Shown here: piece by piece, positions 35,153 to 45,838 of the stretch
Layout of the letters: each line of letters opens with the position of its first letter
Numbering within the stretch: the first letter of the stretch is position 1
Assembly: GCF_030297015.1 (NCBI RefSeq)
Contig: NZ_AP028056.1
Coordinates: forward strand, 568,939-632,938
DNA length: 64,000 nt
Origin: Brooklawnia propionicigenes
GTDB taxonomy: Bacteria > Actinomycetota > Actinomycetes > Propionibacteriales > Propionibacteriaceae
Direction of reading: 5' to 3'
The notes under the pieces: model-generated
What the model was told of the DNA's origin: nothing
The model's database searches: none
What the model saw: only the letters and a program-made list of their open reading frames with translations
Translations under genes and position numbers: made by a program

Positions 35153-35641
35153 CTAGTCCGCGATCGGGTGACGGCTACCGACGCCAGGCTCCACCAGGGA
35201 CGACGAAAGCGCGTTCTTGCGGCCGGTGCGGGCGTTGCGCACCACGTTCGCCACGTCGTCGGGCAGCCGGATCGGATCGACGGGATACGGGGAGATGCTT
35301 TCGGCCCGCGACCAGGTGGCCATCCAGGCGTCGGCGGCCCGGGCGATCAGCAGCACCACCGGCGGGCAATCGGCGATCTCGTCGCGCATCTGATGCGAGA
35401 CTCCCATTCCGCCGGGGCGGGCTTCGGCGTCGAAGACGGCCGCGTCGAACTTCTCCTTGTCCAGCGCCCTGAGCAGGGCATCAGCAGTCGCGAACTCGGT
35501 GATCTCGATCTCGGGCAGGTCGGAGGCGATCTTGCGACCCAAGGCAAGCTTGATCTGGTTGCGCACCAGTCGGTCGTCCGAGTAGATGACCACCTTAAGC
35601 ACGTCGTCGGACGTGGACGGTGCCGAAGCGTTCGCACTCAT
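35153..35641 (-). CDS. Atypical response-regulator receiver protein
   Basis: A 162-residue single-domain protein that resembles a receiver domain: VVIYSDDRLVRNQ at the acidic pocket and AAVFDAEARPGG at the phospho-acceptor position. The C-terminal strand lacks the usual switch lysine context (ISPYPVDPIRLP), so phosphorylation may not occur. It has no DNA-binding domain. It lies 78 nt upstream of trpD on the same strand. Its partner and role are unknown. Confidence 0.65.
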   Translation of the reverse strand: MSANASAPSTSDDVLKVVIYSDDRLVRNQIKLALGRKIASDLPEIEITEFATADALLRALDKEKFDAAVFDAEARPGGMGVSHQMRDEIADCPPVVLLIARAADAWMATWSRAESISPYPVDPIRLPDDVANVVRNARTGRKNALSSSLVEPGVGSRHPIAD

Positions 35642-35700
35642 GATTCTTCCTCACCTCGCCGGCCGCTCGACGTTGGTCGCGGCATGTCTGGTCATGGTGA

Positions 35701-37287
<1,587 letters not shown>

Positions 37288-37312
37288 TTCACGCCAGCTG
37301 CCCGGAACGCCA

Positions 37313-37347
37313 CGAAGGTCGCCGAGCTATCAAGCCGGCGACCTTCG
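37313..37347. terminator. Bidirectional hairpin terminator
   Basis: Perfect 12-bp arms CGAAGGTCGCCG and CGGCGACCTTCG with an 11-nt loop, between the convergent guaB1 and erpA genes. Confidence 0.85.
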
Positions 37348-37369
37348 TTGGTCGTTCAGAGGTTGGTGA

Positions 37370-37717
37370 TCAGTGGAACGAATCGCCACACGCGCAGGAG
37401 CTGGTGGCATTCGGGTTGTCGATGGTGAAGCCTTGCGCCTCGATGGTGTCGACGAAGTCGATGGTGGCGCCGCCGAGGTAAGGCGCGCTCATCCGGTCGA
37501 CTACCAGGCTGACGCCCTCGTAGGGGTCCACGAGATCGCCCTCAAGCTCGCGATCATCAAACATCAACTGGTAGCGCAGCCCCGAGCAGCCGCCAGGCTG
37601 CACTGCGATGCGCAACGCCAAATCATCGCGTCCCTCAATGGCGAGCAGAGACGCGGCCTTCGCCGCGGCTGCTTCGGTGAGAGTGACGCCAGTGGCGCCC
37701 ACGGTGGTATCGGTCAT
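37370..37717 (-). CDS. erpA: A-type iron-sulfur carrier protein
   Basis: A 115-residue HesB/IscA-family protein that carries or assembles iron-sulfur clusters. The three conserved cysteines are in GGCSGLRYQ and SCACGDSFH at the C-terminus. The length and the N-terminal LTEAAAAKAASLL helix match the family. It is a single gene in the window. Candidate clients nearby include sdhB, but a direct link is inference. Confidence 0.95.
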   Translation of the reverse strand: MTDTTVGATGVTLTEAAAAKAASLLAIEGRDDLALRIAVQPGGCSGLRYQLMFDDRELEGDLVDPYEGVSLVVDRMSAPYLGGATIDFVDTIEAQGFTIDNPNATSSCACGDSFH

Positions 37718-37864
37718 CTCTCGGGCTCCTCAGTCATCTGCCGTGCGCCCGTACATACCCGGGCTAGGTTCAGCTTACGTTCCTGCTCAAGAACCGGCCA
37801 AGCCGTTTCACCGCAGGCGATGCGCCGACACCGGGGTGCGCCGATAGCCCGCTACCGGCGGGGC

Positions 37865-38155
37865 TCAGCCGGGAATCAGGCCGTCGTCGGTCCGGCTCTC
37901 CTGCAGCCAGTCCGCGACCTCGTCGAGAGGAGTCCTGGGGTCCGGCACGATCAGGTCGGACAGCACCACCGGTTCGCTCGGTAGCTTGGTGCCCGCCTTC
38001 TTGACCGTGTCGGCCATCTCCTCCAGCAACTCAGCCAGTAAGTCACTGTCCCGGGTGTTGACCGCCCCCATCACCAGGTCATCCAGGACATTCAGGCGTT
38101 GTACCAGCCGGCCGGGAGTCTGCCATTGACCCTCGCCCATGATTCTTACAATCAT
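37865..38155 (-). CDS. pspAA: PspA-associated protein PspAA
   Basis: A 96-residue protein of the phage-shock response. The beginning MIVRIMGEGQW and following LVQRLNVLDDLVMGAV match the PspAA family seen next to pspA in actinobacteria. It lies 13 nt downstream of pspA on the same strand. Its exact biochemical role in the Psp stress response is unknown. Confidence 0.85.
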   Translation of the reverse strand: MIVRIMGEGQWQTPGRLVQRLNVLDDLVMGAVNTRDSDLLAELLEEMADTVKKAGTKLPSEPVVLSDLIVPDPRTPLDEVADWLQESRTDDGLIPG

Positions 38156-38168
38156 CTTCTTACTACCC

Positions 38169-38879
38169 CTAGGCGCGTTCGCCAGTCGAATCAGTTACGC
38201 CCGTCGAAGGATACCCTCCGGGCTGCTGGTAGCTTCCCTCGCCCGGGGCAGCCGGAGCGCGGTCAGCCAGTGCGGCCCTGATGGCTGCGAGTTCGTCAGC
38301 AGCTGCCGCCCGCAACTCGTCGGCTGCCAGGGGTTCAGGCACCGCGGTGGCGTGCAATAGCTCATCGGCACGCTGTACGACCGCGCCGGCCGCGCCGAGG
38401 TCGATGCCACCCAGGGCGGCGGTCACTCTGGCCGAGGCCTCGGCCGCGGAGTATTGCGCCCAGACAGTGCTCTGCTTCGTCCGGATCGAATCGACCTTGG
38501 CCTGCAGCCGCGTGGCAGTGAGAATCAGGTTCTCCTCTTCGCGTTGCAGTTGCGCGTGCTGGGTCTCCAGGCCGGCCAGTTGTTGCAGCAGCGCCTGCTT
38601 GCGGACGAGCGCTTCGTGCGCCAAAGAGTCCTGTCCCTGGTCCAGGAGACGGTGCGCGGTAGCGGTCAGTGAGTCGATCTCGGCGGCGAGATCGGCTTGC
38701 TGGGCGGCAAGCTGGCGGCGACTGGACGCAACGCCGGCCGCGCCTCGGCGGACCTGCTGCAGCAGCTCGGTCTGCTGCGCGTATGCGTCTTCCAGCTCAC
38801 TGCGGGTGTCGCCAGCCGGCTTCGAATCATCACTCTGCGATCCGAATGCCCGTGCTATGCGGTCAATGATGCCTGGCAT
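38169..38879 (-). CDS. pspA: Phage-shock protein A / IM30 family protein
   Basis: A 236-residue coiled-coil membrane-stress protein that binds and shields damaged cytoplasmic membrane. The N-terminus MPGIIDRIARAFG is the amphipathic helix of the family, followed by long heptad helices (QTELLQQVRRGAAGVAS and LAAEIDSLTATAHRLL). The start at 38879 is preferred to an ATG seven codons upstream because it matches the family N-terminus. It heads a two-gene unit with PspAA. Confidence 0.88.
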   Translation of the reverse strand: MPGIIDRIARAFGSQSDDSKPAGDTRSELEDAYAQQTELLQQVRRGAAGVASSRRQLAAQQADLAAEIDSLTATAHRLLDQGQDSLAHEALVRKQALLQQLAGLETQHAQLQREEENLILTATRLQAKVDSIRTKQSTVWAQYSAAEASARVTAALGGIDLGAAGAVVQRADELLHATAVPEPLAADELRAAAADELAAIRAALADRAPAAPGEGSYQQPGGYPSTGVTDSTGERA

Positions 38880-39047
38880 GAGCCTCGGGGTCCTTCCCAT
38901 ATCTGATCCCCACAGTCTAGAGGCTCCACAGCGAGGTCTGTGGTCTCGGCTTCGGCGTGGCGAATACAATCGGCTGACCCACGAGGTGGCTTCAGCGGCC
39001 GCGGCAACTAGGATGTGGGCCAGCAGCTACAACCGAGAAGGACACCC

Positions 39048-39623
39048 GTGGGACTCTTTCGCCCGTACCAGCGCAACGACGCCGCCGAGACCTCCGACGA
39101 TCTCGCCCACTCCGAAGAACCCAAGAGCGGCGGCGTGAATCGCAAGTCCGCTCCCACACCCAGCCGCAAGGAAGCCGAACTGGCCCGCCGCGAGCGCGTT
39201 CGTCCTACTCTCACAAAGAAGGAACACAAGGCCCGCGAACGCGAAATCAAGCGACAGAACGACGACCGCGCCTACCAGCAGACCGAGATGCGCCCGGAAC
39301 GGGTGCTGCTGCGCAATTTCATCGACGCCCGCTGGACCTTCGGTGAGTTCGTCTGGCCGATCCTGCTGGTCAGCTTCGCGGTCTTCATCGCCGGCGCCTT
39401 CTGGCCGCAGCTGTCCGTATGGGCAACCTACGGAATGTGGGGGCTCATCGTGGCGATCCTGCTCGAGGCGACCTACCTGTGGAGCCGCTTCCGCAAAGTG
39501 CTCGATCAGCGCCTGCCCGACGCCTACCGCAAGGGCCTGATGATGTACATGATCTCCCGTACGATCACGCCGCGGCGCTTCCGCCGTCCGCCTACCGCCA
39601 TCGATCGGGGAGCTGAGTACTGA
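39048..39623 (+). CDS. DUF3043 membrane protein
   Basis: A 191-residue actinobacterial protein of unknown function. The N-terminal 95 residues are charged (TPSRKEAELARRERVRP is typical of the family), two membrane segments follow (about 102-120 and 127-147), and the end is basic. The GTG at 39048 is chosen because an AAGGA precedes it and GLFRPYQR follows. It shares a base with the next gene's start (TGATG). Confidence 0.82.
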   Translation: MGLFRPYQRNDAAETSDDLAHSEEPKSGGVNRKSAPTPSRKEAELARRERVRPTLTKKEHKAREREIKRQNDDRAYQQTEMRPERVLLRNFIDARWTFGEFVWPILLVSFAVFIAGAFWPQLSVWATYGMWGLIVAILLEATYLWSRFRKVLDQRLPDAYRKGLMMYMISRTITPRRFRRPPTAIDRGAEY

Positions 39624-39841
39624 TGAGCTTCTGGTGGGAACCCGAACTCGCATCCGATGCCACCGCAACCGACGATGACCTGGCTGCGGCCGGCCTGTCG
39701 TCGCGCTTCGACGATCAGATCGACGCCGAGGAGTGGCTGAGCGACAACTACCTCGAGTTGGCTGACCTGGGCGTGGTGTCGGTCACGCTGTTCGACGACG
39801 ATACGAAGGTGTACGGCCCGATGAGTCTGGACCAGGCCTGA
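39623..39841 (+). CDS. Small acidic protein, unknown
   Basis: A 72-residue acidic soluble protein, MSFWWEPELASD at the start. Its coupling to the DUF3043 gene (TGATG) indicates that it is translated. No motif gives a function. Confidence 0.72.
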   Translation: MSFWWEPELASDATATDDDLAAAGLSSRFDDQIDAEEWLSDNYLELADLGVVSVTLFDDDTKVYGPMSLDQA

Positions 39842-39885
39842 CGACACAGATCAGAGCCGCCTCCGCTCGAACGACCCGCCCGGCC

Positions 39886-40983
39886 TCAGCGTAACCGCGG
39901 GGCCACAAAAGGCGGTTTGATAAGGTCGAACTGTTCGACGCGCCGCCGCACCTGGACACCGACCAGCTCGCCTGCGCCATGGCTTGCGTCCACCAGCGCC
40001 ATGCCGATCCCGGTGTGCAGCGTGGGTGAAAAGGTGCCGGAGGTCACTGTCCCGATGACCTGGCCGCTCTCGGCATCGACGACATCCATGCCCGGACGCG
40101 GAATCCCGCGTCCACGAGCCTTGATTCCCCATGACCGGCGGATGGGCCCGGCCTGTCTGATCGCCAGCAGGGCCTCGCGCCCGTCGAAGGCGGCCTTCTT
40201 CCAGCCGATCGCCCAACTCAACCCCGCGCTCACTGGATCGATCTCCGGTGACAGCTCATGGCCATGCAACGAGTACCCCATCTCGGTCCGAAGCGTGTCG
40301 CGGGCGCCGAGCCCGCAGGCCTGAACACCCAGCTGCGCACCCGCCTTGAGGAGTCGTCCCCACCACTGTTCGGCCAGCCCGCTGGAGATCACCAGTTCGC
40401 ATCCGCGTTCGCCGGTGTAACCGGTGCGGCAGATGATCGTCTGCTCACCGACTGGCAGGAAGGCCATGTAGTCGAGCCGGATCGGCAGGCCGACCGCAGC
40501 CAGCAGTTCATCGGATCGGGGCCCGGCAACCGCGATCACCGCGCGGTCATGGTGGAGATCGGCGATCTCGACCCCGGCCGGTGCACCTTCGGCCAGGACC
40601 GCCGCCACCGTCGTCGCGTTGGCCGCGTTCGGGATCAACAGCACCTCGTCGGGGCCGAACACGTAGGCGATTAGATCGTCGATCACTCCCCCGGCCTCGT
40701 TGCACAAGAGGGTGTATTGCGCATGGCCGGGGGCGACCTTGGCGAGATCATTGGCAAGTCTGGAATCGAGGTAGTCGACGGCGCCCGGACCACTGACCTG
40801 GAGCTTGCCGAGATGCGATACATCGAAGATCCCGATGCGTTCGCGTACCGCGGCATGTTCGGCCAAGACACCCGCCCCGGCATATTCAACGGGCATTTCC
40901 CAGCCGCCGAACGGGGCCATTTTCGCGCCGGCGGCCAGATGCCAGTCGTACAGCGGGGAGTGTTGCAGGGCCTCGACGAGCAT
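39886..40983 (-). CDS. gcvT: Glycine cleavage system T protein (aminomethyltransferase)
   Basis: A 365-residue folate enzyme that takes the methylene group from the H protein of the glycine cleavage system. The ATG at 40983 is chosen by an AAAGGA 7 nt upstream; the frame is open further but there it overlaps pepA. Motifs are FGGWEMPVEY, FDVSHLGKLQV, RTGYTGERGCEL and LRTEMGYSLHG, with the folate-contacting residues. gcvP and gcvH are not in the window. No glycine riboswitch was recognised upstream. Confidence 0.94.
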   Translation of the reverse strand: MLVEALQHSPLYDWHLAAGAKMAPFGGWEMPVEYAGAGVLAEHAAVRERIGIFDVSHLGKLQVSGPGAVDYLDSRLANDLAKVAPGHAQYTLLCNEAGGVIDDLIAYVFGPDEVLLIPNAANATTVAAVLAEGAPAGVEIADLHHDRAVIAVAGPRSDELLAAVGLPIRLDYMAFLPVGEQTIICRTGYTGERGCELVISSGLAEQWWGRLLKAGAQLGVQACGLGARDTLRTEMGYSLHGHELSPEIDPVSAGLSWAIGWKKAAFDGREALLAIRQAGPIRRSWGIKARGRGIPRPGMDVVDAESGQVIGTVTSGTFSPTLHTGIGMALVDASHGAGELVGVQVRRRVEQFDLIKPPFVAPRLR

Positions 40984-41009
40984 TGTCGTTCCTTTCTGCA
41001 GGTTGAGCG

Positions 41010-41045
41010 TCAGGCTACTGCAAGGCGCCGCTGGGTTTAGCCTGA
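41010..41045. repeat. Inverted repeat between gcvT and pepA
   Basis: Arms TCAGGCTA and TAGCCTGA (8 bp each) separated by 20 nt, in the divergent 99-nt promoter region. It could be an operator or a promoter-proximal hairpin; no regulator is evident nearby. Confidence 0.35.
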
Positions 41046-41082
41046 GGGACAGAGTTTCGATCGCACCCGGAGGTTCACATCG

Positions 41083-42609
41083 ATGGCGACGCAGCCTTTG
41101 TTCGACCCGACCCGCTTCGATCCGGGACGGGTGGTGCTCCCTGACATCGAACTGGTGCGCGGCCTGGGCAAGGCCACCGACGTGGTGATCGGGGTGGCCG
41201 AATCGAATGGCCGCACCACTTTGGTGGGTGCAGGCTCCGAACTGGAGAGCAAGGCGGGCAAGGCCGGCGGCGCGCTGCTGGGATTGCTCAACCAGGGGCC
41301 GGGTCACGCGATCGACCAGGTGACCGAGCTCAATCTGCCGGGATTGCGGGTTCTCGCGGTGGGCATCGGTGCCGATCTGGATCTGCAGCCCGAGGACCTG
41401 CGCCGCGCCGCCGGCCTGGGTGTGCGCCGAGCGTTGCGCGCCGATGCTGCCGGCCAGCGCCGGATCGTGATCAGTCTGGACGCCGGCACCGACGCCCAGG
41501 TGCAGGCGGTGGCCGAGGGCGCCCTGCTCGCCGCCGATGGCTTCCGCAAGCTCACCCATCGGCCCGCGCCGCCGGCCATCGAGTCGATCGGCATCGTCGG
41601 CTCGTCACGGTCGTCCCAGCAGGCTCTGGCGACCGCACGCGTCACTGCCCAGGCCGTGTGCACGGCCCGCGATTGGACGAATCTGCCCGCCAATCTGCTG
41701 GGACCGAACGATCTGGCCGAGCAGGCGCGCGGCTACCTGAAGGACACCCGGGTCGAGATCGAGGTCCTCGACGAACGAGCCTTGGAGAAGGCCGGCTATG
41801 GCGGGATCCTGGCGGTGGGCGCCGGCTCGGCCAGACCGCCGCGACTGCTCCGTCTGGACTACCGTCCGCGCGGCGCGAACCGGCATCTGGTGCTGATCGG
41901 CAAGGGCATCACCTACGATTCCGGCGGCTACAACCTGAAACCGGCCGAAAGCCTCAAGACGATGAAATGCGACATGGCCGGTGCTGCCTCGGTGATCGTC
42001 GCCACCCGCGCGATCGCCGATCTGGGCTTGTCGGTTCGCGTCACCGCCTATGCCCCGCTGGCCGAGTCGATGATCTCGGGCAGCGCCTATCGTCCCGGCG
42101 ACGTGCTGACGATCTTCGACGGCACCACCGTCGAGAACATCGATTCGGACTGTGAAGGACGCATCGTCTTGGCCGATGCGCTGGCCAGGGCGAATGCCGA
42201 TCAGGCAGACATGGTCGTCGATATCGCGACGCTAACCGGTGCCTGCATGGTCGCGCTGGGCACCCGGGTGGCCGGGTTGATGGCCAGCGATGATGCCGCC
42301 GCCGACCGGCTCCTGGATGCGGCGGAGACCGCGGGCGAAGAGTTCTGGCAGTTGCCGATCACCGAGCATGTCCGCAGCCAATTGCCCTCCGAGGTGGCCG
42401 ATCTTCGGTCGAAAGCCGACCGGTATGGCGGCGCACTGTTCGCGGGGGCATTTCTGCAGCATTTCGTGGCCGATCAGACCAGCTGGGCTCATCTGGATGT
42501 CGCCGGACCGGCATGGAACCGTGATACGGCGCACGACTACGTACCCGCGCAGGCGACCGGCATGGGCGTGCGGACGCTGATCGCCTTGGCGGCGTCGATG
42601 GCCGGCTGA
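41083..42609 (+). CDS. pepA: Leucyl aminopeptidase (M17)
   Basis: A 508-residue dinuclear metal aminopeptidase. The family motif is IGKGITYDSGGYNLKP, with metal-binding lysine and aspartate. The usual NTDAEGR block reads IDSDCEGRIVLADAL; its metal-binding Asp and Glu are kept, so activity is expected. MKCDMAGA is another metal ligand block. The N-terminal third is the less conserved oligomerisation domain. Confidence 0.93.
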   Translation: MATQPLFDPTRFDPGRVVLPDIELVRGLGKATDVVIGVAESNGRTTLVGAGSELESKAGKAGGALLGLLNQGPGHAIDQVTELNLPGLRVLAVGIGADLDLQPEDLRRAAGLGVRRALRADAAGQRRIVISLDAGTDAQVQAVAEGALLAADGFRKLTHRPAPPAIESIGIVGSSRSSQQALATARVTAQAVCTARDWTNLPANLLGPNDLAEQARGYLKDTRVEIEVLDERALEKAGYGGILAVGAGSARPPRLLRLDYRPRGANRHLVLIGKGITYDSGGYNLKPAESLKTMKCDMAGAASVIVATRAIADLGLSVRVTAYAPLAESMISGSAYRPGDVLTIFDGTTVENIDSDCEGRIVLADALARANADQADMVVDIATLTGACMVALGTRVAGLMASDDAAADRLLDAAETAGEEFWQLPITEHVRSQLPSEVADLRSKADRYGGALFAGAFLQHFVADQTSWAHLDVAGPAWNRDTAHDYVPAQATGMGVRTLIALAASMAG

Positions 42610-42645
42610 TTGCGTCTTGGGCGTTGCTGCGTGCGCTCCGACCGC

Positions 42646-43014
42646 TCAGCGGTGCCTGGCGTCCCAGTCGCGTTTGCGTTGCGGGTACGGGACCACGCCG
42701 GCCTGATAGGCGGGAATGTCGTGTTTGGCGCAGAAGTCGAAGGCCCAGGCCGCCGACGGGATGCTGCGGCGGATCCATTCACCGTCGTAGGCAATCAGCA
42801 ACAGCGACGGTTTGTTGAACCGGGTAGCCGATTCGACCCAGCCCTCGACCCCGCGGCGCTGCTTGATGAAGTCGCCCAGTACCGAGCGGGTGGCATCGTC
42901 CAGCCCGCGGTCCTGTTTGGCGGTGGACGCTCGGCGGCGCGTCCGCGAGAAGAACCGTCCGATCGCATTCACGCTGTCCATTATTGCGTGGGCGACCTGA
43001 TCGACTGCCCACAC
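42646..43014 (-). CDS. Small basic protein, unknown
   Basis: A 122-residue protein with an Arg-rich N-terminal part and a folded C-terminal half ([30 protein letters not shown] is its core, given here only in part: [12 protein letters not shown]). Start is either the GTG at 43014 or the ATG at 42981; no ribosome site decides. It is not recognised. It lies between pepA and sucB, opposite to both. Confidence 0.55.
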   Translation of the reverse strand: MWAVDQVAHAIMDSVNAIGRFFSRTRRRASTAKQDRGLDDATRSVLGDFIKQRRGVEGWVESATRFNKPSLLLIAYDGEWIRRSIPSAAWAFDFCAKHDIPAYQAGVVPYPQRKRDWDARHR

Positions 43015-43187
43015 GCATCACCCGCTGTGCCGCCGGCCGCGACCGGCGGGATCTGGGCGCGTCCTGCACGGGGTCAGCTTGCGGCGAACAAATCCGGCTA
43101 TCGCGGGTTCACGCCCACCGCACGGATGAGCCAATCGGGCTAGGCTACAAAGAGGTACCACCGGCATTTCGAAGGAGAGCCTTACCC

Positions 43188-44909
43188 ATGTCGACTGAAG
43201 TCACCCTGCCCGCCCTGGGAGAGAGCGTCACAGAAGGAACCGTCTCACGTTGGCTCAAGGAAGTCGGCGAGCATGTCGATGCCGACGAACCCTTGCTGGA
43301 GGTCAGCACGGACAAGGTCGACACGGAGATCCCCTCACCAGCATCCGGCGTCCTGCTGGAGATCAAATACGACGAGGACGATGTCGCCCCGGTCGGCGCT
43401 GTGCTGGCCGTCATCGGCGATGCATCCGAGCAGTCGACCGCTCCGGCAACCGAGGGCGTCGAGCAGACCGCGGCCCCTGGTGCGGTGGAGCAGGCTGAGG
43501 AAGCCCCGACTCCCAGCGAGCCCGCTCCCACGAGCAAGCCGGCATCGGCGGGCGACGCCACCGAGGTCGTGCTCCCGGCTCTGGGCGAGTCGGTGACCGA
43601 GGGCACCGTTTCACGCTGGCTGAAAGAGGTCGGCGAGCAGGTCGATGCCGACGAGCCGCTGCTCGAGGTCAGCACCGACAAGGTCGACACCGAGATCCCC
43701 TCCCCGGCGTCCGGTGTACTGCTGGAGATCCGCGTCCATGAGGACGAGGTCGCTGCCGTTGGCTCCGTGCTCGGCCTGGTGGGTTCGCCCGCCGCTGCAC
43801 CGGCACCCGCACCTGCCGCTCCGGCCGCACCTGCCGCTCCGGCCGCACCTGCCGCTCCGGCCGCACCTGCCGCTCCGGCCGCACCGACTCCCGCGGCACC
43901 GGCCGCTCCCGCCGCAAAGCCCGCCGAACCCGCTGCTGTCGCCCCGCGCGCGACCGGCGAGGACGGCCCGTATGTCACTCCCCTGGTCCGCAAGATGGCC
44001 GCCGACAACGGTGTCGACCTGAGTTCGATCACCGGCACCGGCGTTGGCGGACGCATCCGCAAGCAGGATGTGCTGGCTGCCGCCGAAGCCGCCAAGGAAG
44101 CCGCCCGTAAGGCCGCCGAGCCGCCGGCTCCGGCGCCCGCACCGGCCGCACCTGCCGCTCCGGCAGCGAAGCCGGCCCCCGACGAGTCCGGCAAACGCGG
44201 TACCACCGAGAAGATGAGCCGGCTGCGCTCGATCATTGCCGGTCGCATGGTCGAGTCGTTGCAGACCGCTGCACAGCTGACTGCCACCGTCGAGGTCGAC
44301 CTGACCGCGATCAGCAAGCTGCGCGGCAAGGTCAAGGACGAGTTCCGTCGCCGCGAAGGCACCGGCCTGACCTACCTGGCGTTCATCTCGAAGGCCGCCA
44401 CCGAGGCGCTGAAGGCCTTCCCGGCCATCAACGCGTCCATCGATGGTGGCAATGTCGTCTACCACGATGCCGAGCACCTGGGCATTGCGGTCGACACCCC
44501 GCGCGGCCTGATCGTCCCGGTCATCAAGAACGCCGGCGATCTGAACGTCGGTGGCATCGCCAAGCAGATCTCCGATCTGGCAGCGCGTGGACGCGACAAC
44601 AAGCTCGGTCCCGATGAGCTGTCCGGCGCGACCTTCACCATCACCAACTACGGTTCGGCAGGCACCCTGTTCGACACCCCGGTGATCAACCAACCGAACT
44701 CCGGCATCCTCGGTACCGGCGCACTGGTGAAGCGCCCGGTCGTCGTGTCCGATCAGTTCGGCAACGACACCATCGCGATCCGCGACATGATGTACATCTC
44801 GCTGACCTACGACCACCGGCTGATCGACGGCGCCGTGGCGGCCCGCTTCCTGTCGGCGATCAAGGCCCGTCTCGAGGAGGGCGCCTTCGGCGGCGAGTTC
44901 GGCCTGTGA
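43188..44909 (+). CDS. sucB: 2-oxoacid dehydrogenase E2 (dihydrolipoamide succinyltransferase type)
   Basis: A 573-residue E2 core that transfers acyl groups from E1 to CoA. Two lipoyl domains occur in tandem, each with [17 protein letters not shown] carrying the lipoylated lysine. An Ala/Pro linker made of repeats follows, then a peripheral-subunit-binding domain ([16 protein letters not shown]) and a catalytic domain ending in [14 protein letters not shown] with the active histidine. The ATG at 43188 gives [14 protein letters not shown] and follows a GAAGGAGA ribosome site. It could serve the 2-oxoglutarate or another 2-oxoacid complex; E1 and E3 genes are not in the window. Confidence 0.92.
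   Translation: MSTEVTLPALGESVTEGTVSRWLKEVGEHVDADEPLLEVSTDKVDTEIPSPASGVLLEIKYDEDDVAPVGAVLAVIGDASEQSTAPATEGVEQTAAPGAVEQAEEAPTPSEPAPTSKPASAGDATEVVLPALGESVTEGTVSRWLKEVGEQVDADEPLLEVSTDKVDTEIPSPASGVLLEIRVHEDEVAAVGSVLGLVGSPAAAPAPAPAAPAAPAAPAAPAAPAAPAAPAAPTPAAPAAPAAKPAEPAAVAPRATGEDGPYVTPLVRKMAADNGVDLSSITGTGVGGRIRKQDVLAAAEAAKEAARKAAEPPAPAPAPAAPAAPAAKPAPDESGKRGTTEKMSRLRSIIAGRMVESLQTAAQLTATVEVDLTAISKLRGKVKDEFRRREGTGLTYLAFISKAATEALKAFPAINASIDGGNVVYHDAEHLGIAVDTPRGLIVPVIKNAGDLNVGGIAKQISDLAARGRDNKLGPDELSGATFTITNYGSAGTLFDTPVINQPNSGILGTGALVKRPVVVSDQFGNDTIAIRDMMYISLTYDHRLIDGAVAARFLSAIKARLEEGAFGGEFGL
43800..43885 (+). repeat. 18-bp tandem repeats coding the E2 Ala-Pro linker
   Basis: About five near-identical 18-bp units (GCACCTGCCGCTCCGGCC type) encode the AAPAAP linker between the second lipoyl and the E1/E3-binding domain of the E2 protein. 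Confidence 0.85.
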
Positions 44910-44936
44910 TCTGAGTAGCCGGTAGACCGACCAAGA

Positions 44937-44976
44937 CGGACGCCCACGAGCCTCGGCTGGTGGGCGTCCGTTTATT
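44937..44976 (+). terminator. Rho-independent terminator after sucB
   Basis: An 11-bp perfect stem (44937-44947 with 44960-44970; arms CGGACGCCCAC and GTGGGCGTCCG) followed by TTTATT, 27 nt after the E2 stop. Confidence 0.88.
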
Positions 44977-45066
44977 CGTGGCCACACACAGCCGGTAACA
45001 TGGAACTCCGGACGCTGCACGGTCGTGCGTCCGGCTCATTACTTGATTGACGAACAACGGAGCATC

Positions 45067-45834
45067 ATGGCGAAGAGCGAGCGGGCCAAGGAGCTGGCTG
45101 CGAAGCAGAAGGCGGAGGCCAAGGCGCTGCGCGAGAAGAAGCGCAACTCCGACAATCCGCGCGACTGGAGCACCTTCAGGCAGATCCGCGAATCGTTCAA
45201 GATCACCCGCGAAGTCGATCCCCAGCTGATCTACTGGCTGGTCGGCGCCTTCCTGCTGGCCACCCTGGTCGGCCTCGGGGTGGGTCTGGCAATGAGTCAG
45301 TGGATCTGGGGTCTGGTGATGGGCATACTGCTCGGCGTCACCGCCGCCCTCTACACCCTCACCTGGCGGACCAAGAAGGCCAGCTACACCCGCTACAAGG
45401 GAGTACCTGGCGCAGGCGAGGTTCCGCTCAGCATGCTCAACAAGAAGAAGTGGACCGTCCAGCCGGCCATCGCGGTGACCCGTCAGCAGGATTGCATCCA
45501 TCGCGTGGTGGGCGCTCCTGGTGTCGTGCTGGTCGCCGACGGCGATCCCGGACGTCTGAAGCCGTTGCTGAACACCGAAGTCAAACGGCATCAGCAGGTG
45601 CTTTACGGGATTGAGGTGTCCACCATCATGATGGGCGACGGCGCCGGCCAGGTACCCATGGAGAAGGTGCAGAAACAGATCGAAAAGCTCCCGGCCAAGC
45701 TCGACAAGGTGGAGATCGCCGAGGTGCAGAGCCGGCTGAAGGCTCTGGACGCGATGAAATCGCGCATTCCGATCCCGAAGGGTCCGATGCCGACCAACAT
45801 GAAGGGCTCCCGCAAGGCAATGCGCGGCCGCTGA
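45067..45834 (+). CDS. DUF4191 membrane protein
   Basis: A 255-residue protein typical of actinobacteria. The first 40 residues are highly charged (AKELAAKQKAEAKALREKK), two membrane segments sit near residues 56-80 and 83-102, and a hydrophilic domain follows with SRKAMRGR at the end. Function is unknown. The ATG at 45067 has a GGAG 3 nt upstream. The ABC-F gene starts 4 nt after its stop. Confidence 0.85.
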   Translation: MAKSERAKELAAKQKAEAKALREKKRNSDNPRDWSTFRQIRESFKITREVDPQLIYWLVGAFLLATLVGLGVGLAMSQWIWGLVMGILLGVTAALYTLTWRTKKASYTRYKGVPGAGEVPLSMLNKKKWTVQPAIAVTRQQDCIHRVVGAPGVVLVADGDPGRLKPLLNTEVKRHQQVLYGIEVSTIMMGDGAGQVPMEKVQKQIEKLPAKLDKVEIAEVQSRLKALDAMKSRIPIPKGPMPTNMKGSRKAMRGR

Positions 45835-45838
45835 CCGG

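Noticed and set aside
40984-41082. Glycine riboswitch upstream of gcvT
   Set aside because: The gap is only 99 nt and lacks the conserved glycine aptamer core; only a short inverted repeat is present.
43800-43885. Regular 18-bp repeats considered as iterons or CRISPR-like
   Set aside because: They are in frame inside the E2 gene and encode its normal Ala-Pro linker.
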